Assembly: GCA_039029275.1 (NCBI GenBank)
Contig: JBCCGL010000005.1
Span: forward strand, 62,001 to 126,000
From: JBCCGL01 sp039029275
GTDB taxonomy: Bacteria; Pseudomonadota; Gammaproteobacteria; JBCCGL01
Direction of reading: 5' to 3'
DNA: 64,000 bases
Of the stretch, positions 45,109 to 54,445 are shown in pieces. The translations under genes and the position numbers were made by a program. Position 1 is the first letter of the stretch. The number at the start of each line of letters is the position of its first letter. Under the pieces are notes generated by a model, which was not told the DNA's origin, ran no database searches, and saw only the letters and a list, made by a program, of their open reading frames with translations.

Positions 45109-48100
45109 CTAAGTGATTTTTTTGTGCGGCAGATAAATTGCGTAGAAGGAGCGCTTGATATCTTCGGCAATCAAATAGGTGGCTGGCACAAGCACCAGGG
45201 TAATAAGCGTGGCAAATAAAATGCCGAAGCCGAGCGAAACAGCCATCGGAATTAAAAACTGCGCTTGTGTGGATTTATCGAATAGCAACGGCATCAGGCC
45301 GGCAAACGTTGTCGCCGATGTAAGAATTATCGCGCGAAAACGAGCAACTCCCGAAGTACGTACGGCATCCATAAGTTCAACGCCTTTTCTGCGCTGTTTA
45401 TTCATGTGATCCACCAACACAAGGGAATCGTTTACCACAACACCCGTTAACGCAAGCAACCCCAGCATACTGGTAATCGAAAGCGCCATCCCCATCACAA
45501 TGTGACCTCCAACCGCTCCGATTAAACCGAAAGGAATAATGGTCATGACGACCAAGGGTTGCAGATACGATTTAAACGGAATCGCAAGTAGCACGTAGAT
45601 GACAAACGTGACCGCTACTACACCTGTGAACACCGTGCTGAGAGTTTCGCGCTGTTCCTTGGCCTCTCCCTCAAAAGACCAACTTACATGGGAATGGGGT
45701 GCGGTTAGCTGGTTCAGAAATACGGTCAGATCACGCTTGATTGCTTCAATATCTGCGCTTTCTTTGTTTGCATCGGCTACGACATTCAATGTTCGCTGCT
45801 GATTAATCCGGTAGAGTACTGCGGGTCCTCGGTTACGGTGTATTGTCGCGACCTCGGAAAACGGAACCTGCGATCCGTCTGCGGTCCGGATCAACATATT
45901 CTGCAAGTCTTCAACCGAGCGTCGTTCCGTTTGCGGGTAACGTAATACGACCTTGATTTCATCGTTATCGCGCTGCAGCCGCTGAATTTCGAACCCAAAG
46001 AAAGACTGACGCACCTGTGATGCAAGGTCACTTAGACGGACACCTAAAGTGCCAGCCTGCGGCTTAATTCGCAGCTCAATTTCTTCGTTGCCGCGACTGT
46101 GGCTATCCTGTATGTCAAACAGGTCAGGGTAGTTCTCAAGCTGCCTGCTCGTGTGTTCCCCTAGTGTCTCCAATAACTCGGCGTCGCGACTAATAAACTG
46201 AATATCGACAGGATCGCCACCCCGTCCAATTTCCGCGCGAAAGGTTAGCGTTTCTGCTCCGGGAATGGGGCCAATCAACTGCCGCCATTCCCGCACCAGC
46301 TGTGAACTACTAACGGTAGTTTCGCGTTGCTCCGGCGCAACAACTTCGAACACTACACGAGCACGGTGCGCACCACCCCAACCACTGCTCGAAAGAATGT
46401 CTCTGATCACGCTCTCGCCCGTCGCGTTGTCGCGATACTGCTCTCGCAGCTCGACCGCCGCAGCCATCATGCGCTGTAAATGTCGATCAGTGACTTCAAA
46501 GGGTGTCCCTTCCGGCATGGCCAGTGACGCGCGCGCAGTTTCGCTCTGTACACGCGGAAAGAAAACCCAGCCAACCCACCCGCTTTGAATAAGCCCCAAG
46601 CAAATCAGCAGGACACCGATAAATCCTCCAACGGTCGCATATCGAAAGCGAATACAAACAGCCAGCACCGGCTGGTAAATACGCTCAACAAATTGTTCAA
46701 GCCCATCCGCAATCGACTGCTGTATTCGTGTTAGCCACCCATCTTTATCGCTTGCGTTGCGCGGTTTTACAGTTTGCAAATGTGCGGGCAAGATCAATTT
46801 TGATTCAATTAACGAGAACAGCAATACCGGAATGACGACTGCGGGAATCTGCGCCCACAAAGCACCCCGAACACCATCCACTATTGAGAGTGGAATGAAT
46901 GCGACCATTGTGGTGAGAATCCCAAAGGTCACCGGGATTGCGACTTCACGTGTGCCGACGATAGCCGCCTGTAACGGAGGATCACCGCGCCGCAGATGCG
47001 TGTAAACGTTCTCACCCGTCACAATCGCATCGTCAACGACGAGTCCAAGCACTACGATAAACGCAAACAGCGACACCAGATTCATCGTTACACCTAGGAA
47101 CGGTAAAACCAAAAAGCAGCCAAGAAATGAAACCGGAATGCCAAGCGATACCCAAAACGCGACTGCCGGGCGCAGAAACAATGTCAACATCAGAACTACC
47201 AGGAATCCGCCTTGCAATGCGTTGGTTAGCAGTGTGTTAAGACGGGCTTTGACAATTTTGGAACGGTCACGCCAGTAATTTATCGAAACTCCGCTGGGTA
47301 ACCAGTTCGCCGAGTCCACATAGTCGCGCACGGCTTTAGCCACCTCAATTGCACTTTGTTGACCGACCCGGTAGACGTCAATAAAAACCGCCCGCTGACC
47401 GTTAAGCTCGGTCAGCAAAGGCTTCTCATCAAACCCGTCGCGCACAGTCGCTATATCGCCAAGCAACAATTGCGAGCCATCGGGCCGCGCCAGAACCGAA
47501 ATATCTTCAAAGTTTTTCGGGGTGTAAGCCTGGCCTAGTGTGCGCAGCGAAAGCTCGTTGGCACGGGTGCGCAAGGTGCCAGCGGAAACGCTTTGCGATC
47601 CTGCTCGCACGGCGTCGGCAACTTCCTGCATGGTTAAACCAAATTCACGCAGCGTATTTTCCGATACTTCAATGGCGATCTCGCGCTCCCGTGTTCCTTC
47701 GACCTCGACCTGCGAGACCAGGGGCAGCGACAATAAATCATCTTTGACTCGCTTAACCAGCGAATGCAGCTCAAGTTCGCTGACGTCCCCGCTTACCACC
47801 ACGCTGATCACTTCGCGCTTGCGAGTCACTTGTAAAACGCTGGGACGCTCAACATCGGCCGGAAACACCGTAATCGCGTCCACGCGCGCGCGAACGTCAT
47901 CCTGCACCTTGCGCAAGTCGTGACCACCTTCAATCGTGAGATCAACCAGAGACGTGGTACTGCGCGACCGCGATCGCATTTGTTCGATTCCCTCGACATC
48001 GGCAATCGCTTGCTCGATAGGAATCGTGACTGATTCCTCAACCTCCGCCGGTGTTGCACCGGGAAACTCTGTGCGTATCGTAATACGGTCGAGCTCAATG

Positions 48101-48213
48101 CTTGGAAAGATCTCCAGCGGGGTGCGAACAAACATGGAAAAAGCGCCGAGTAGCGCAATGCTGATCATTAGTAAATTGGCCGCAACCGGATTTCTTGCAA
48201 ACCACTCGATCAT
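45109..48213 (-). CDS. RND efflux transporter permease (HAE family)
   Basis: 1034 residues with the 12-segment RND layout: first segment at about 10-30, two large periplasmic loops, and membrane block 'LGLVVDDAIVTGENVYTHL' that holds the proton-relay Asp pair. It starts at ATG 48213, overlapping the adaptor gene stop as ATGA. Closest to the AcrB/MexB-like drug and solvent pumps rather than CzcA metal pumps. No outer-membrane channel gene follows. Confidence 0.93.
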   Translation of the reverse strand: MIEWFARNPVAANLLMISIALLGAFSMFVRTPLEIFPSIELDRITIRTEFPGATPAEVEESVTIPIEQAIADVEGIEQMRSRSRSTTSLVDLTIEGGHDLRKVQDDVRARVDAITVFPADVERPSVLQVTRKREVISVVVSGDVSELELHSLVKRVKDDLLSLPLVSQVEVEGTREREIAIEVSENTLREFGLTMQEVADAVRAGSQSVSAGTLRTRANELSLRTLGQAYTPKNFEDISVLARPDGSQLLLGDIATVRDGFDEKPLLTELNGQRAVFIDVYRVGQQSAIEVAKAVRDYVDSANWLPSGVSINYWRDRSKIVKARLNTLLTNALQGGFLVVLMLTLFLRPAVAFWVSLGIPVSFLGCFLVLPFLGVTMNLVSLFAFIVVLGLVVDDAIVTGENVYTHLRRGDPPLQAAIVGTREVAIPVTFGILTTMVAFIPLSIVDGVRGALWAQIPAVVIPVLLFSLIESKLILPAHLQTVKPRNASDKDGWLTRIQQSIADGLEQFVERIYQPVLAVCIRFRYATVGGFIGVLLICLGLIQSGWVGWVFFPRVQSETARASLAMPEGTPFEVTDRHLQRMMAAAVELREQYRDNATGESVIRDILSSSGWGGAHRARVVFEVVAPEQRETTVSSSQLVREWRQLIGPIPGAETLTFRAEIGRGGDPVDIQFISRDAELLETLGEHTSRQLENYPDLFDIQDSHSRGNEEIELRIKPQAGTLGVRLSDLASQVRQSFFGFEIQRLQRDNDEIKVVLRYPQTERRSVEDLQNMLIRTADGSQVPFSEVATIHRNRGPAVLYRINQQRTLNVVADANKESADIEAIKRDLTVFLNQLTAPHSHVSWSFEGEAKEQRETLSTVFTGVVAVTFVIYVLLAIPFKSYLQPLVVMTIIPFGLIGAVGGHIVMGMALSITSMLGLLALTGVVVNDSLVLVDHMNKQRRKGVELMDAVRTSGVARFRAIILTSATTFAGLMPLLFDKSTQAQFLIPMAVSLGFGILFATLITLVLVPATYLIAEDIKRSFYAIYLPHKKIT

Positions 48214-49388
48214 CAGTTTGGTGACCCGGGATAGCGAACTCGAGTGCCGGTGATCGCATTTCGCATTGGTGTAATCACCAGCTTCTCCCCAGTTTTCACA
48301 CCGTCGCTGAGAACGGCATTATCAGCGTCGCGCCACACAACTTTCACGTTGCGACGCTCAATCTGCCCGTCTTGCGCAAGCAAAACCTCATCCCCTGGAA
48401 GCAACAATGACCGCGGAATCACAAACACACCTTCATAGCGGCGCCCCGCCACCCCACCCTGAACGAACTGTCCGATTTCCAACTCGCCTGCAGGTCGCGC
48501 GTTCTCAAGTTGGGTCAGATCCACCTCAACAATGACAAAGAGCTGACGGGTTTGGGCATCAATTGACGCCTCACTGCCGACGACGTGAGCCTGATAGTTC
48601 CTCACGTTGGCACCTTCGCCCACGCTAAGTGTTGCAACCGGCCAATCGGCATCAGGATTGTTCGCGTGCGGAAAGTCAACGTAGCGTAATTGTTGGGCAT
48701 TGAGGGGTAAGCGAACCTGCAACGTGTCGCTTGCGATCAATGTCGCGAGATCGGTGCCCGCGGGCACGAATTGGCCAAGGTCAACACGGGTAGCTTCAAC
48801 GCGCCCGGTGAATGGCGCGATCAGACGAGTGCGCTCCAAGTCCAGCTGCGCTCGCGCGAGTTGGGCCTCCGCCGCGAGCACCTCCGCTTTGGCCGCTTCG
48901 ACTTGAGGAGTCCGCAACACCAGCGGGCTTGCCTCGGCATCCCCGTTCAGGCTTTTCCAGTCAGCCTGTGCCTGACTCGAACGCGCGGTTTCCTCAATCA
49001 GGATCGAGCGCGCCTTGAGGAGTGGTGCGCGCGCGTTGCGGACGGCAATTTGGTAGTCGCTGTCATCGATTACGAGGAGCGTTTCTCCCTCAGAAAAACG
49101 ACCGCCCGAGCGAAAACTATCAGCCACTTCCACAATCACCCCCGAAACCTGCGGAACAAGCGTGATACGCGACACCGGCTCGACCATGCCGTAGCTTCGA
49201 ACGACAACCTGAAAATCGGTAAGCTGGAGGGACTGTACCTCGACAGGCGCAGCCTCAGAGTATTTTGGCCGTGCTTTGCGCGCCTCTGGAGGATTGTTCA
49301 TAAAATGCTGCTGCACCAGATAGCCACCGAAGATGAACAACACGGGTAGCAATACCTGCAGAATTCGGCGAAACAGCGGATTCAACAT
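48213..49388 (-). CDS. RND efflux periplasmic adaptor subunit
   Basis: About 391 residues from ATG 49388; an in-frame ATG at 49460 would lengthen it by 24 residues without an obvious signal. One N-terminal membrane segment ('ILQVLLPVLFIFGGYLV'), lipoyl half-motifs 'RITLVPQVSGVIVEVADSF' and 'TRLIAPFTGRVEATRVDLGQFV', a helical hairpin of about 60 residues between them, and a beta-barrel end with 'VIPRSLLLPGDEVLLAQDG'. Membrane fusion protein for the permease encoded immediately downstream. Confidence 0.92.
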   Translation of the reverse strand: MLNPLFRRILQVLLPVLFIFGGYLVQQHFMNNPPEARKARPKYSEAAPVEVQSLQLTDFQVVVRSYGMVEPVSRITLVPQVSGVIVEVADSFRSGGRFSEGETLLVIDDSDYQIAVRNARAPLLKARSILIEETARSSQAQADWKSLNGDAEASPLVLRTPQVEAAKAEVLAAEAQLARAQLDLERTRLIAPFTGRVEATRVDLGQFVPAGTDLATLIASDTLQVRLPLNAQQLRYVDFPHANNPDADWPVATLSVGEGANVRNYQAHVVGSEASIDAQTRQLFVIVEVDLTQLENARPAGELEIGQFVQGGVAGRRYEGVFVIPRSLLLPGDEVLLAQDGQIERRNVKVVWRDADNAVLSDGVKTGEKLVITPMRNAITGTRVRYPGSPN

Positions 49389-49520
49389 CAGTCGAGAGAA
49401 CTTATCAGGAAACAAGCAAGCAAATCGGGATCCTGATAGTAGCAAAATGCGTCGCGGCATTGGTTACGCGAGTTTCATTTTGCCGCACAGTTGGCGCCAG
49501 GGTCTTATAATCCTGATGCG

Positions 49521-50723
49521 ATGAGACATTTCACCCAGCTTCCACCACTTGCGCTTTACATACACCTGCCATGGTGCGAACAGAAGTGCCCATACTGCGA
49601 TTTCAATTCGCACGCTGTGCGCGAGGATATTCCCGAAAACGCCTACGTCGATGCTCTTCTCGCGGATCTGGCGCTCGACTTACCGCAGGTGTGGGGGCGC
49701 AAGATTGAAACAGTATTTATCGGCGGTGGCACCCCCAGTTTGTTTTCAGTCGATGCGATCAACAAGCTCCTGTCGGGTCTGCGCGCCTTAACCAATCTCT
49801 CGCCAATGGCAGAGATCACGATGGAAGCCAACCCGGGAAGTGCCGAGACGGAAAAATTCTGCGGCTTTCGCGAGGCTGGCATAAATCGCCTGTCAATTGG
49901 TGTGCAAAGCTTTTCCGATCGCTGCCTTAGCTTGCTTGGTCGCGTGCATAACAGTGCACAGGCAACCCATGCGGTCGAGGCAGCACAAGCAGCCGGCTTT
50001 GCGCGCATCAATATCGATTTGATGTTCGCGCTACCGGAGCAAACGCTCAGCGCAGCAGTCGCGGACGTTGAACACGCATTGGCGCTGCAAACCACGCATT
50101 TGTCTTACTATCAGCTCACGCTTGAACCCAACACGCTGTTTCACCACGTGCCACCGCCCTTACCGGAAGACGATCTCGCCTTCGACATGCAAACGGCGGC
50201 ACAAGAGAAAATCCAAAACGCTGGGTTTGCTCAATACGAAATTTCTGCTTACGCACGCCAGGAGGATTATTGCCAGCACAATCTCAATTACTGGCAGTTC
50301 GGCGATTACCTCGGCATCGGCGCAGGTGCACACGGCAAGATCACCCACCCGGCTGACGCCAGTATTCGCCGCTACAGCAAGCAGCGCTCGCCTGCGAGGT
50401 TCATCGCAACGTCTAATAGCGACGCGCGAATCGTAGGCAATCGAACGGTCGAAATCGCAGAAACCGGCATCGAATTTATGATGAATGCGATGCGCCTGAT
50501 AGACGGCGTGCCGAAGCAACTCTTCTTGGAACATACGGGAATAACGCCGGTGCAAATTCAAGGCGCCATAGAAAAGGCACAGTCCGCCGGGTTGCTGATC
50601 GTGGAGAAAAACCGCGTGCGCCCGTCGGAGCGAGGCCTGCTGTTTCTCAACGATCTGCTCGACATATTCATGAACGAACCCGCGGCACCCGCGCGCGTGA
50701 TTCCGATCAATGCAGCGCCTTGA
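49521..50723 (+). CDS. hemW: Radical SAM heme chaperone HemW
   Basis: About 400 residues from ATG 49521. Radical SAM motif CEQKCPYC (Cys19, Cys23, Cys26) followed by Phe and then 'NSH', 'FIGGGTPSLF', 'EANPGS', 'RLSIGVQSF' and 'NIDLMFALPEQT'. The first Cys is followed by three residues (CxxxCxxC) as in HemN/HemW, and the N-terminal HemN-specific extension is missing, which fits HemW. Transfers heme to target proteins. The CPXCG gene overlaps its 3' end. Confidence 0.93.
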   Translation: MRHFTQLPPLALYIHLPWCEQKCPYCDFNSHAVREDIPENAYVDALLADLALDLPQVWGRKIETVFIGGGTPSLFSVDAINKLLSGLRALTNLSPMAEITMEANPGSAETEKFCGFREAGINRLSIGVQSFSDRCLSLLGRVHNSAQATHAVEAAQAAGFARINIDLMFALPEQTLSAAVADVEHALALQTTHLSYYQLTLEPNTLFHHVPPPLPEDDLAFDMQTAAQEKIQNAGFAQYEISAYARQEDYCQHNLNYWQFGDYLGIGAGAHGKITHPADASIRRYSKQRSPARFIATSNSDARIVGNRTVEIAETGIEFMMNAMRLIDGVPKQLFLEHTGITPVQIQGAIEKAQSAGLLIVEKNRVRPSERGLLFLNDLLDIFMNEPAAPARVIPINAAP

Positions 50724-50895
50724 CGAAGTTCGCGTGCATTGTCCCTACTGCGGTGCAGGGTTTATTGCATTGATTGAGGATGAATACAGCCAGTCCTACG
50801 TCGAGGATTGTCGCTCATGTTGCTCACCGATCGAATTCGTCGTGCAACAAACGGTGGACGGCTTGCACATCGAGACTCGACGCGGAGACGAATGA
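50710..50895 (+). CDS. CPXCG motif-containing cysteine-rich protein
   Basis: 61 residues with two zinc-type pairs, 'HCPYCGAGF' and 'DCRSCCSPIEF', the full CPXCG family pattern. Function unknown; it is often found as a short downstream partner of other genes. Starts at ATG 50710 within the last codons of hemW. Confidence 0.88.
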   Translation: MQRLDEVRVHCPYCGAGFIALIEDEYSQSYVEDCRSCCSPIEFVVQQTVDGLHIETRRGDE

Positions 50896-50897
50896 CG

Positions 50898-51431
50898 CTA
50901 CTCGGCAGCAGGAAGGCCGATCAGCGCCCCTTGATCCAGTTGCCGCTGATTTAATGTTTCCTGCAGCTGCTTGGCGTCCTCAAACAGCTTTTTGATCTGA
51001 TCTGGCGAGTAGGGAGACTCAATCGGTATTGCCTGATCGGTCGACGGAGCCGTTTCTGGCTCCTCTTCTTCGCTCTCAATCGGCGCTGGCGCCTGAAACG
51101 AAGGCACTACGTTGTCAGTTAGTTTAAGGCTGATCGCCTCCAATGCGCGTGCATCGCTGGGCGGCGCCTCGCCGTAGTGCCATGCGCCGCTGGCGTCCTG
51201 CCACTTATAGAAAGTTCGGGATTGCGCGCCGAGACTGTCACCCACATTCTGCGGCAGTGCCTGGATCGAACTGCCGGTTTGACTCATCGAATCGAGCATA
51301 CGGCCAGCAAGCTGTTGCAGAAATGCCGCCGGGTTTTGACCATTTAGGTACATCAGGTAAAACATCACCCCAAAGACGATCCCAAGCGGAATCATAGCCT
51401 TGAGTAAAAGTCGGAAGATAAGACCCAACAC
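50898..51431 (-). CDS. DUF4124-like membrane-anchored protein
   Basis: 177 residues. One N-terminal membrane segment (about residues 7-28) and then a small domain with 'FYKWQDASGAWHYGEAPPSD', which is the DUF4124 pattern 'xYKWxDxxGxxHYxD'. The C-terminal 80 residues are Pro/Glu-rich and then helical ('DQIKKLFEDAKQLQETLNQRQLDQG'). Role unknown; probably periplasmic. Convergent with the CPXCG gene. Confidence 0.75.
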   Translation of the reverse strand: MLGLIFRLLLKAMIPLGIVFGVMFYLMYLNGQNPAAFLQQLAGRMLDSMSQTGSSIQALPQNVGDSLGAQSRTFYKWQDASGAWHYGEAPPSDARALEAISLKLTDNVVPSFQAPAPIESEEEEPETAPSTDQAIPIESPYSPDQIKKLFEDAKQLQETLNQRQLDQGALIGLPAAE

Positions 51432-51905
51432 AGCGTTAAATCGTCCAATTTGCCGCGAATAAGCTGGGAGTGTAGCCGAGTCTGGGCCAGGAGCCCGAGC
51501 TAATTATGCACATTCGCTGCCGTTTGAGGGATAAAGTGCAACATATCCGTTGTTTTTCCCGCCGATTATCAAATACGTCACATAAGCTTTTGAATTAATT
51601 TACTTTAATCAAATTCGTTCAAAATTTAACCAATTGAACCCCATCACAGTATTGTCGGTGCCTTGCGCATCTAACACCAAGTTGCTAACACACTTATCCA
51701 CAGAATCTGTGGGGTTTATCTTTTCTCTAATGAGTTCAGTGACTTATTGAGAATTGGTCTGAATTGATCAGGTTTCGGATTGACGTGGCAGACGTGCGAC
51801 CCATGTATCCACACCGTGCGAACGATGGGTACTCCCGGTCAAAGCAATTGAGGATTTCGCCAGGTATAGGCCATGATCAAATTCGATATTACTTCAATTA
51901 TCTTC

Positions 51906-51934
51906 TTTAAAATATTGTTTTATATGCATATAAT
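51906..51934 (+). promoter_or_regulatory. Candidate promoter of the propeller lipoprotein gene
   Basis: TTTAAA and a perfect TATAAT spaced by 17 bp within an AT-rich stretch. Transcription would start near 51941, giving a leader of about 245 nt before the gene at 52188. Confidence 0.5.
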
Positions 51935-52029
51935 TTGATTCTCATACGTACCGTAATCGAACTCAACGCTGTCCTTAAGGTGTTGATACGGCTCCCCAAA
52001 AACAAGAAAAACAAACCAAAGGAGGGCAA

Positions 52030-52092
52030 ATGCGCCGAGGGCAAGTGATAAATAAGTCACTGTCAGCGCGTCTCATTATCGGCTGCGATTAA
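52030..52092 (+). CDS. Possible 20-aa leader peptide
   Basis: ATG 52030 is preceded by AAAGGAGGGCAA, the best Shine-Dalgarno sequence in this region, though the spacing is short (about four bases). It encodes MRRGQVINKSLSARLIIGCD and then stops, 95 bp before the lipoprotein start. It has no run of one amino acid, so a classic attenuator is not indicated. It could be a translated leader or chance. Confidence 0.3.
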   Translation: MRRGQVINKSLSARLIIGCD

Positions 52093-52187
52093 CAGTTCTC
52101 GATGGGATGGCAGTGTCAAATGCGTCCACTTTTAACGCACAAGGGCAGATTGACCAAGAGTCAACCCGGGAACGGGAGTACAACACC

Positions 52188-54299
52188 ATGAATCGCATCG
52201 AACGCTCAAACATTCCAGCCATTATTCTAAGCGCCGCGTTTTTAAGTGCGTGTGGAGGCAGCAGCAGTCAATCGACGAATGCGAACAATGCACCCGCAGC
52301 CGATCCTGCGCCAACCAACGCCACTGCCACAAACCAGGCAATCGCCGTCGTCGTGCCCGTGTTCGACCCGGCCATTTGTCCCGCTGGTGGTGTCGATGTC
52401 GCCGTGGGCGTTGATAGTAATGGCGATGGCGTTCTCAATGGCGACGAAGTCGATACCTCGCAAGTGTATTGCGACGATCCGCTTGATCCGGCAACCGCAA
52501 TTGCCGTTGTGTCCGAGATCGCGCCAGGGTCCGCGTGTGCGGCTGGAGGAGTCCGCGTCGATAGCGGCGTAGATGAAAACCAAGACGGTGCTCTGGGTGC
52601 GGATGAAATTACCGATACACAAACCCTGTGTAACGAGATTGTCGCTGATGACCCCGTGCCACAAAACCTGGTTGCGCACCTGGAGGAACTCCCCGGAGGA
52701 AACTGTGAGTTCGGAGGAACGCGCATCGACGCGGGGCTGGATAGCAATGGCAATGGAGTCCTCGACGCTGACGAAATAACGGCTACCGACTTTATTTGTA
52801 CCGCCGCGCCCGAAGCGTTCAGCGGCCTTGTGTATATCGCCGACGCGCTGATCGATGAAGTTGACGCTGTTTTTCGCACCGATCCTTCGACAGGCGACGA
52901 CAGCCCACTGGCGTTACCACGTTTGAACCCCGGCGGCGCGATGACCCTGCGCCTGTCGCCTGACAAATCCAAAGTTGCAATCCTCGGCAACCTCGAACGT
53001 GCCGGTAGCAACGAGCTTTATATCGCCGACACACTGAGCGGTCAGCTGTCGATCAAAGCGTCCGGATCACCACCCAACGGGGGCGATGTCCGCGGGGATT
53101 ACGCATGGTCACCGGACGGATCGTTGCTTGCGTACCGTGCCGACCAGGATAGACGCGGTGTAATTGAGCTGTTTATTGTCAACGCAGACGGTACTAACAA
53201 CCGCAAGCTTTCGGCGGAATTGCCCGTTGGTGCTGACGTTGACTCGTTCGCGTGGTCGCCCGACGGTTCGCGCATTGCTTTTGTGGCTGATCAAACCACT
53301 CGCAACGTCCTCGAACTGTTTACTGTGCGCCCCGACGGCAGCGAATTGACCCAAGTCTCAGGGTTGTTGGTCACCGGCGGCGATGTACACGCCGACTTTC
53401 GTTGGTCACCCAATGCGGATCGACTGCTATACCGTGCCGATGCAATAACCAACAATGTGTTTGAGCTGTTTGCTGTTGATGGTGATGGCAGCAATCTCGC
53501 CAAGCTGTCCCCGACTCCGGTGCGCAACGGCGATGTACTGGTTAGTGCCTACGCATGGTCACCAAACGGTTCTACGATCGCCTATCGAGCGGATCTTGAG
53601 CAAAATGCATTGAACGAGCTGTTTGCGGTAAACCCGGATGGCAGCAACCACCGCCAGATTTCAGGCGCGATGGTCGGTGGCGGAGACGCGCTCGGTCTTT
53701 TCGCGTGGTCGCCGGATAGCTCGAGCATTGCTTACCTTGCTGATCAGAACGTCAACAACGTCAACGGGCTTTACACGGTTGCACTCGACGGCAGTGGTAA
53801 CACGCGCGTCTCCAATGTGCTTGCGCTGGGCGGAGACGTGGAGGCGTTCGCCTGGTCACCACTTGGCGATCGACTTGCGTATCGAGCCAATCAGGACTCG
53901 CTCGATACAACCGATCTTTACGTGGTCACACCCGATGGCTTAGCCAACACGCGCGTGTCGGATATCGCGGCTGGAACCGGCAATACGGCTGACATCCAGT
54001 GGGCGCCGGATGGATCAGTACTCGCCTACCGTGTAGTCAATGCCGGCGAGACGATCACCGAGCTGTTCACCGCAGCCAGCGATGGCACCGCCAATACGCT
54101 GATCACGACAGGTTTTGTAGACGGTCAGAGCGTGGTGGATTTCGCGTGGTCTCCCGACAGCACGCGAATCGCCTACAGCTCAAATCAGGACGATATTATC
54201 GCGATCGAGCTTTACACCAGTGACCCGAGCGGCAGCGATACTGCAAAGGTCTCGCGCGAAATGAACCTCGGTGGCAATGTGGGTGCGTTTAGCTGGTAA
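52188..54299 (+). CDS. TolB-like (PD40) propeller lipoprotein with DUF7151-like repeats
   Basis: About 703 residues. ATG 52188 gives a lipobox (Leu-Ser-Ala before Cys22). Then come three repeats of about 45 residues with 'GVDSNGDGVLNGDEVDTS...YC' (DUF7151-like, Cys pairs plus EF-hand-like acidic loops). From about residue 230 there are eight or nine blades with 'AWSPDGSxIAYRAD', 'ELFxVNPDGSN' and 'GGDV', a TolB/PD40-type propeller; the last strand 'GNVGAFSW' could close the ring. An outer-membrane or surface calcium-binding role is likely; ligand unknown. Terminator follows. Confidence 0.85.
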   Translation: MNRIERSNIPAIILSAAFLSACGGSSSQSTNANNAPAADPAPTNATATNQAIAVVVPVFDPAICPAGGVDVAVGVDSNGDGVLNGDEVDTSQVYCDDPLDPATAIAVVSEIAPGSACAAGGVRVDSGVDENQDGALGADEITDTQTLCNEIVADDPVPQNLVAHLEELPGGNCEFGGTRIDAGLDSNGNGVLDADEITATDFICTAAPEAFSGLVYIADALIDEVDAVFRTDPSTGDDSPLALPRLNPGGAMTLRLSPDKSKVAILGNLERAGSNELYIADTLSGQLSIKASGSPPNGGDVRGDYAWSPDGSLLAYRADQDRRGVIELFIVNADGTNNRKLSAELPVGADVDSFAWSPDGSRIAFVADQTTRNVLELFTVRPDGSELTQVSGLLVTGGDVHADFRWSPNADRLLYRADAITNNVFELFAVDGDGSNLAKLSPTPVRNGDVLVSAYAWSPNGSTIAYRADLEQNALNELFAVNPDGSNHRQISGAMVGGGDALGLFAWSPDSSSIAYLADQNVNNVNGLYTVALDGSGNTRVSNVLALGGDVEAFAWSPLGDRLAYRANQDSLDTTDLYVVTPDGLANTRVSDIAAGTGNTADIQWAPDGSVLAYRVVNAGETITELFTAASDGTANTLITTGFVDGQSVVDFAWSPDSTRIAYSSNQDDIIAIELYTSDPSGSDTAKVSREMNLGGNVGAFSW

Positions 54300-54323
54300 C
54301 GCCAAGCGAAACGAAAAATTCGT

Positions 54324-54350
54324 GGCGCGCGAGCCAGCGCGCCTTTTTTT
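54324..54350 (+). terminator. Rho-independent terminator
   Basis: Stem GGCGCGC/GCGCGCC (54324-54343, six-base loop) followed by seven T, 24 bp after the lipoprotein stop codon. It separates this gene from the sortase pair. Confidence 0.92.
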
Positions 54351-54445
54351 GCCACAATTGAACATCTAAGGTCCCACTTCGCGTCAATAAGGCTTCAGCT
54401 TTGGCGGCTTGAATAACACCCGTCTTCCAAACGAGGAGGCGGATC

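Larger units (their letters stand above)
51432..52187. other. Long AT-rich intergenic region with leader features
   Basis: 756 bp without a clear gene, the largest gap in the window and visibly AT-richer than its surroundings. It holds a perfect DnaA-box-type nonamer TTATCCACA (51694-51702), which is part of the palindrome CCACAGAATCTGTGG (51698-51712), a good promoter candidate (51906-51934), and a 20-codon frame with a strong Shine-Dalgarno sequence (52030-52092). The rest, 51432-51690, shows nothing I can name. Confidence 0.6.

Noticed and set aside
51690..51712. Replication origin at the DnaA box
   Set aside because: Only one perfect box was seen, and no dnaA, dnaN, gidA or parAB gene is near.
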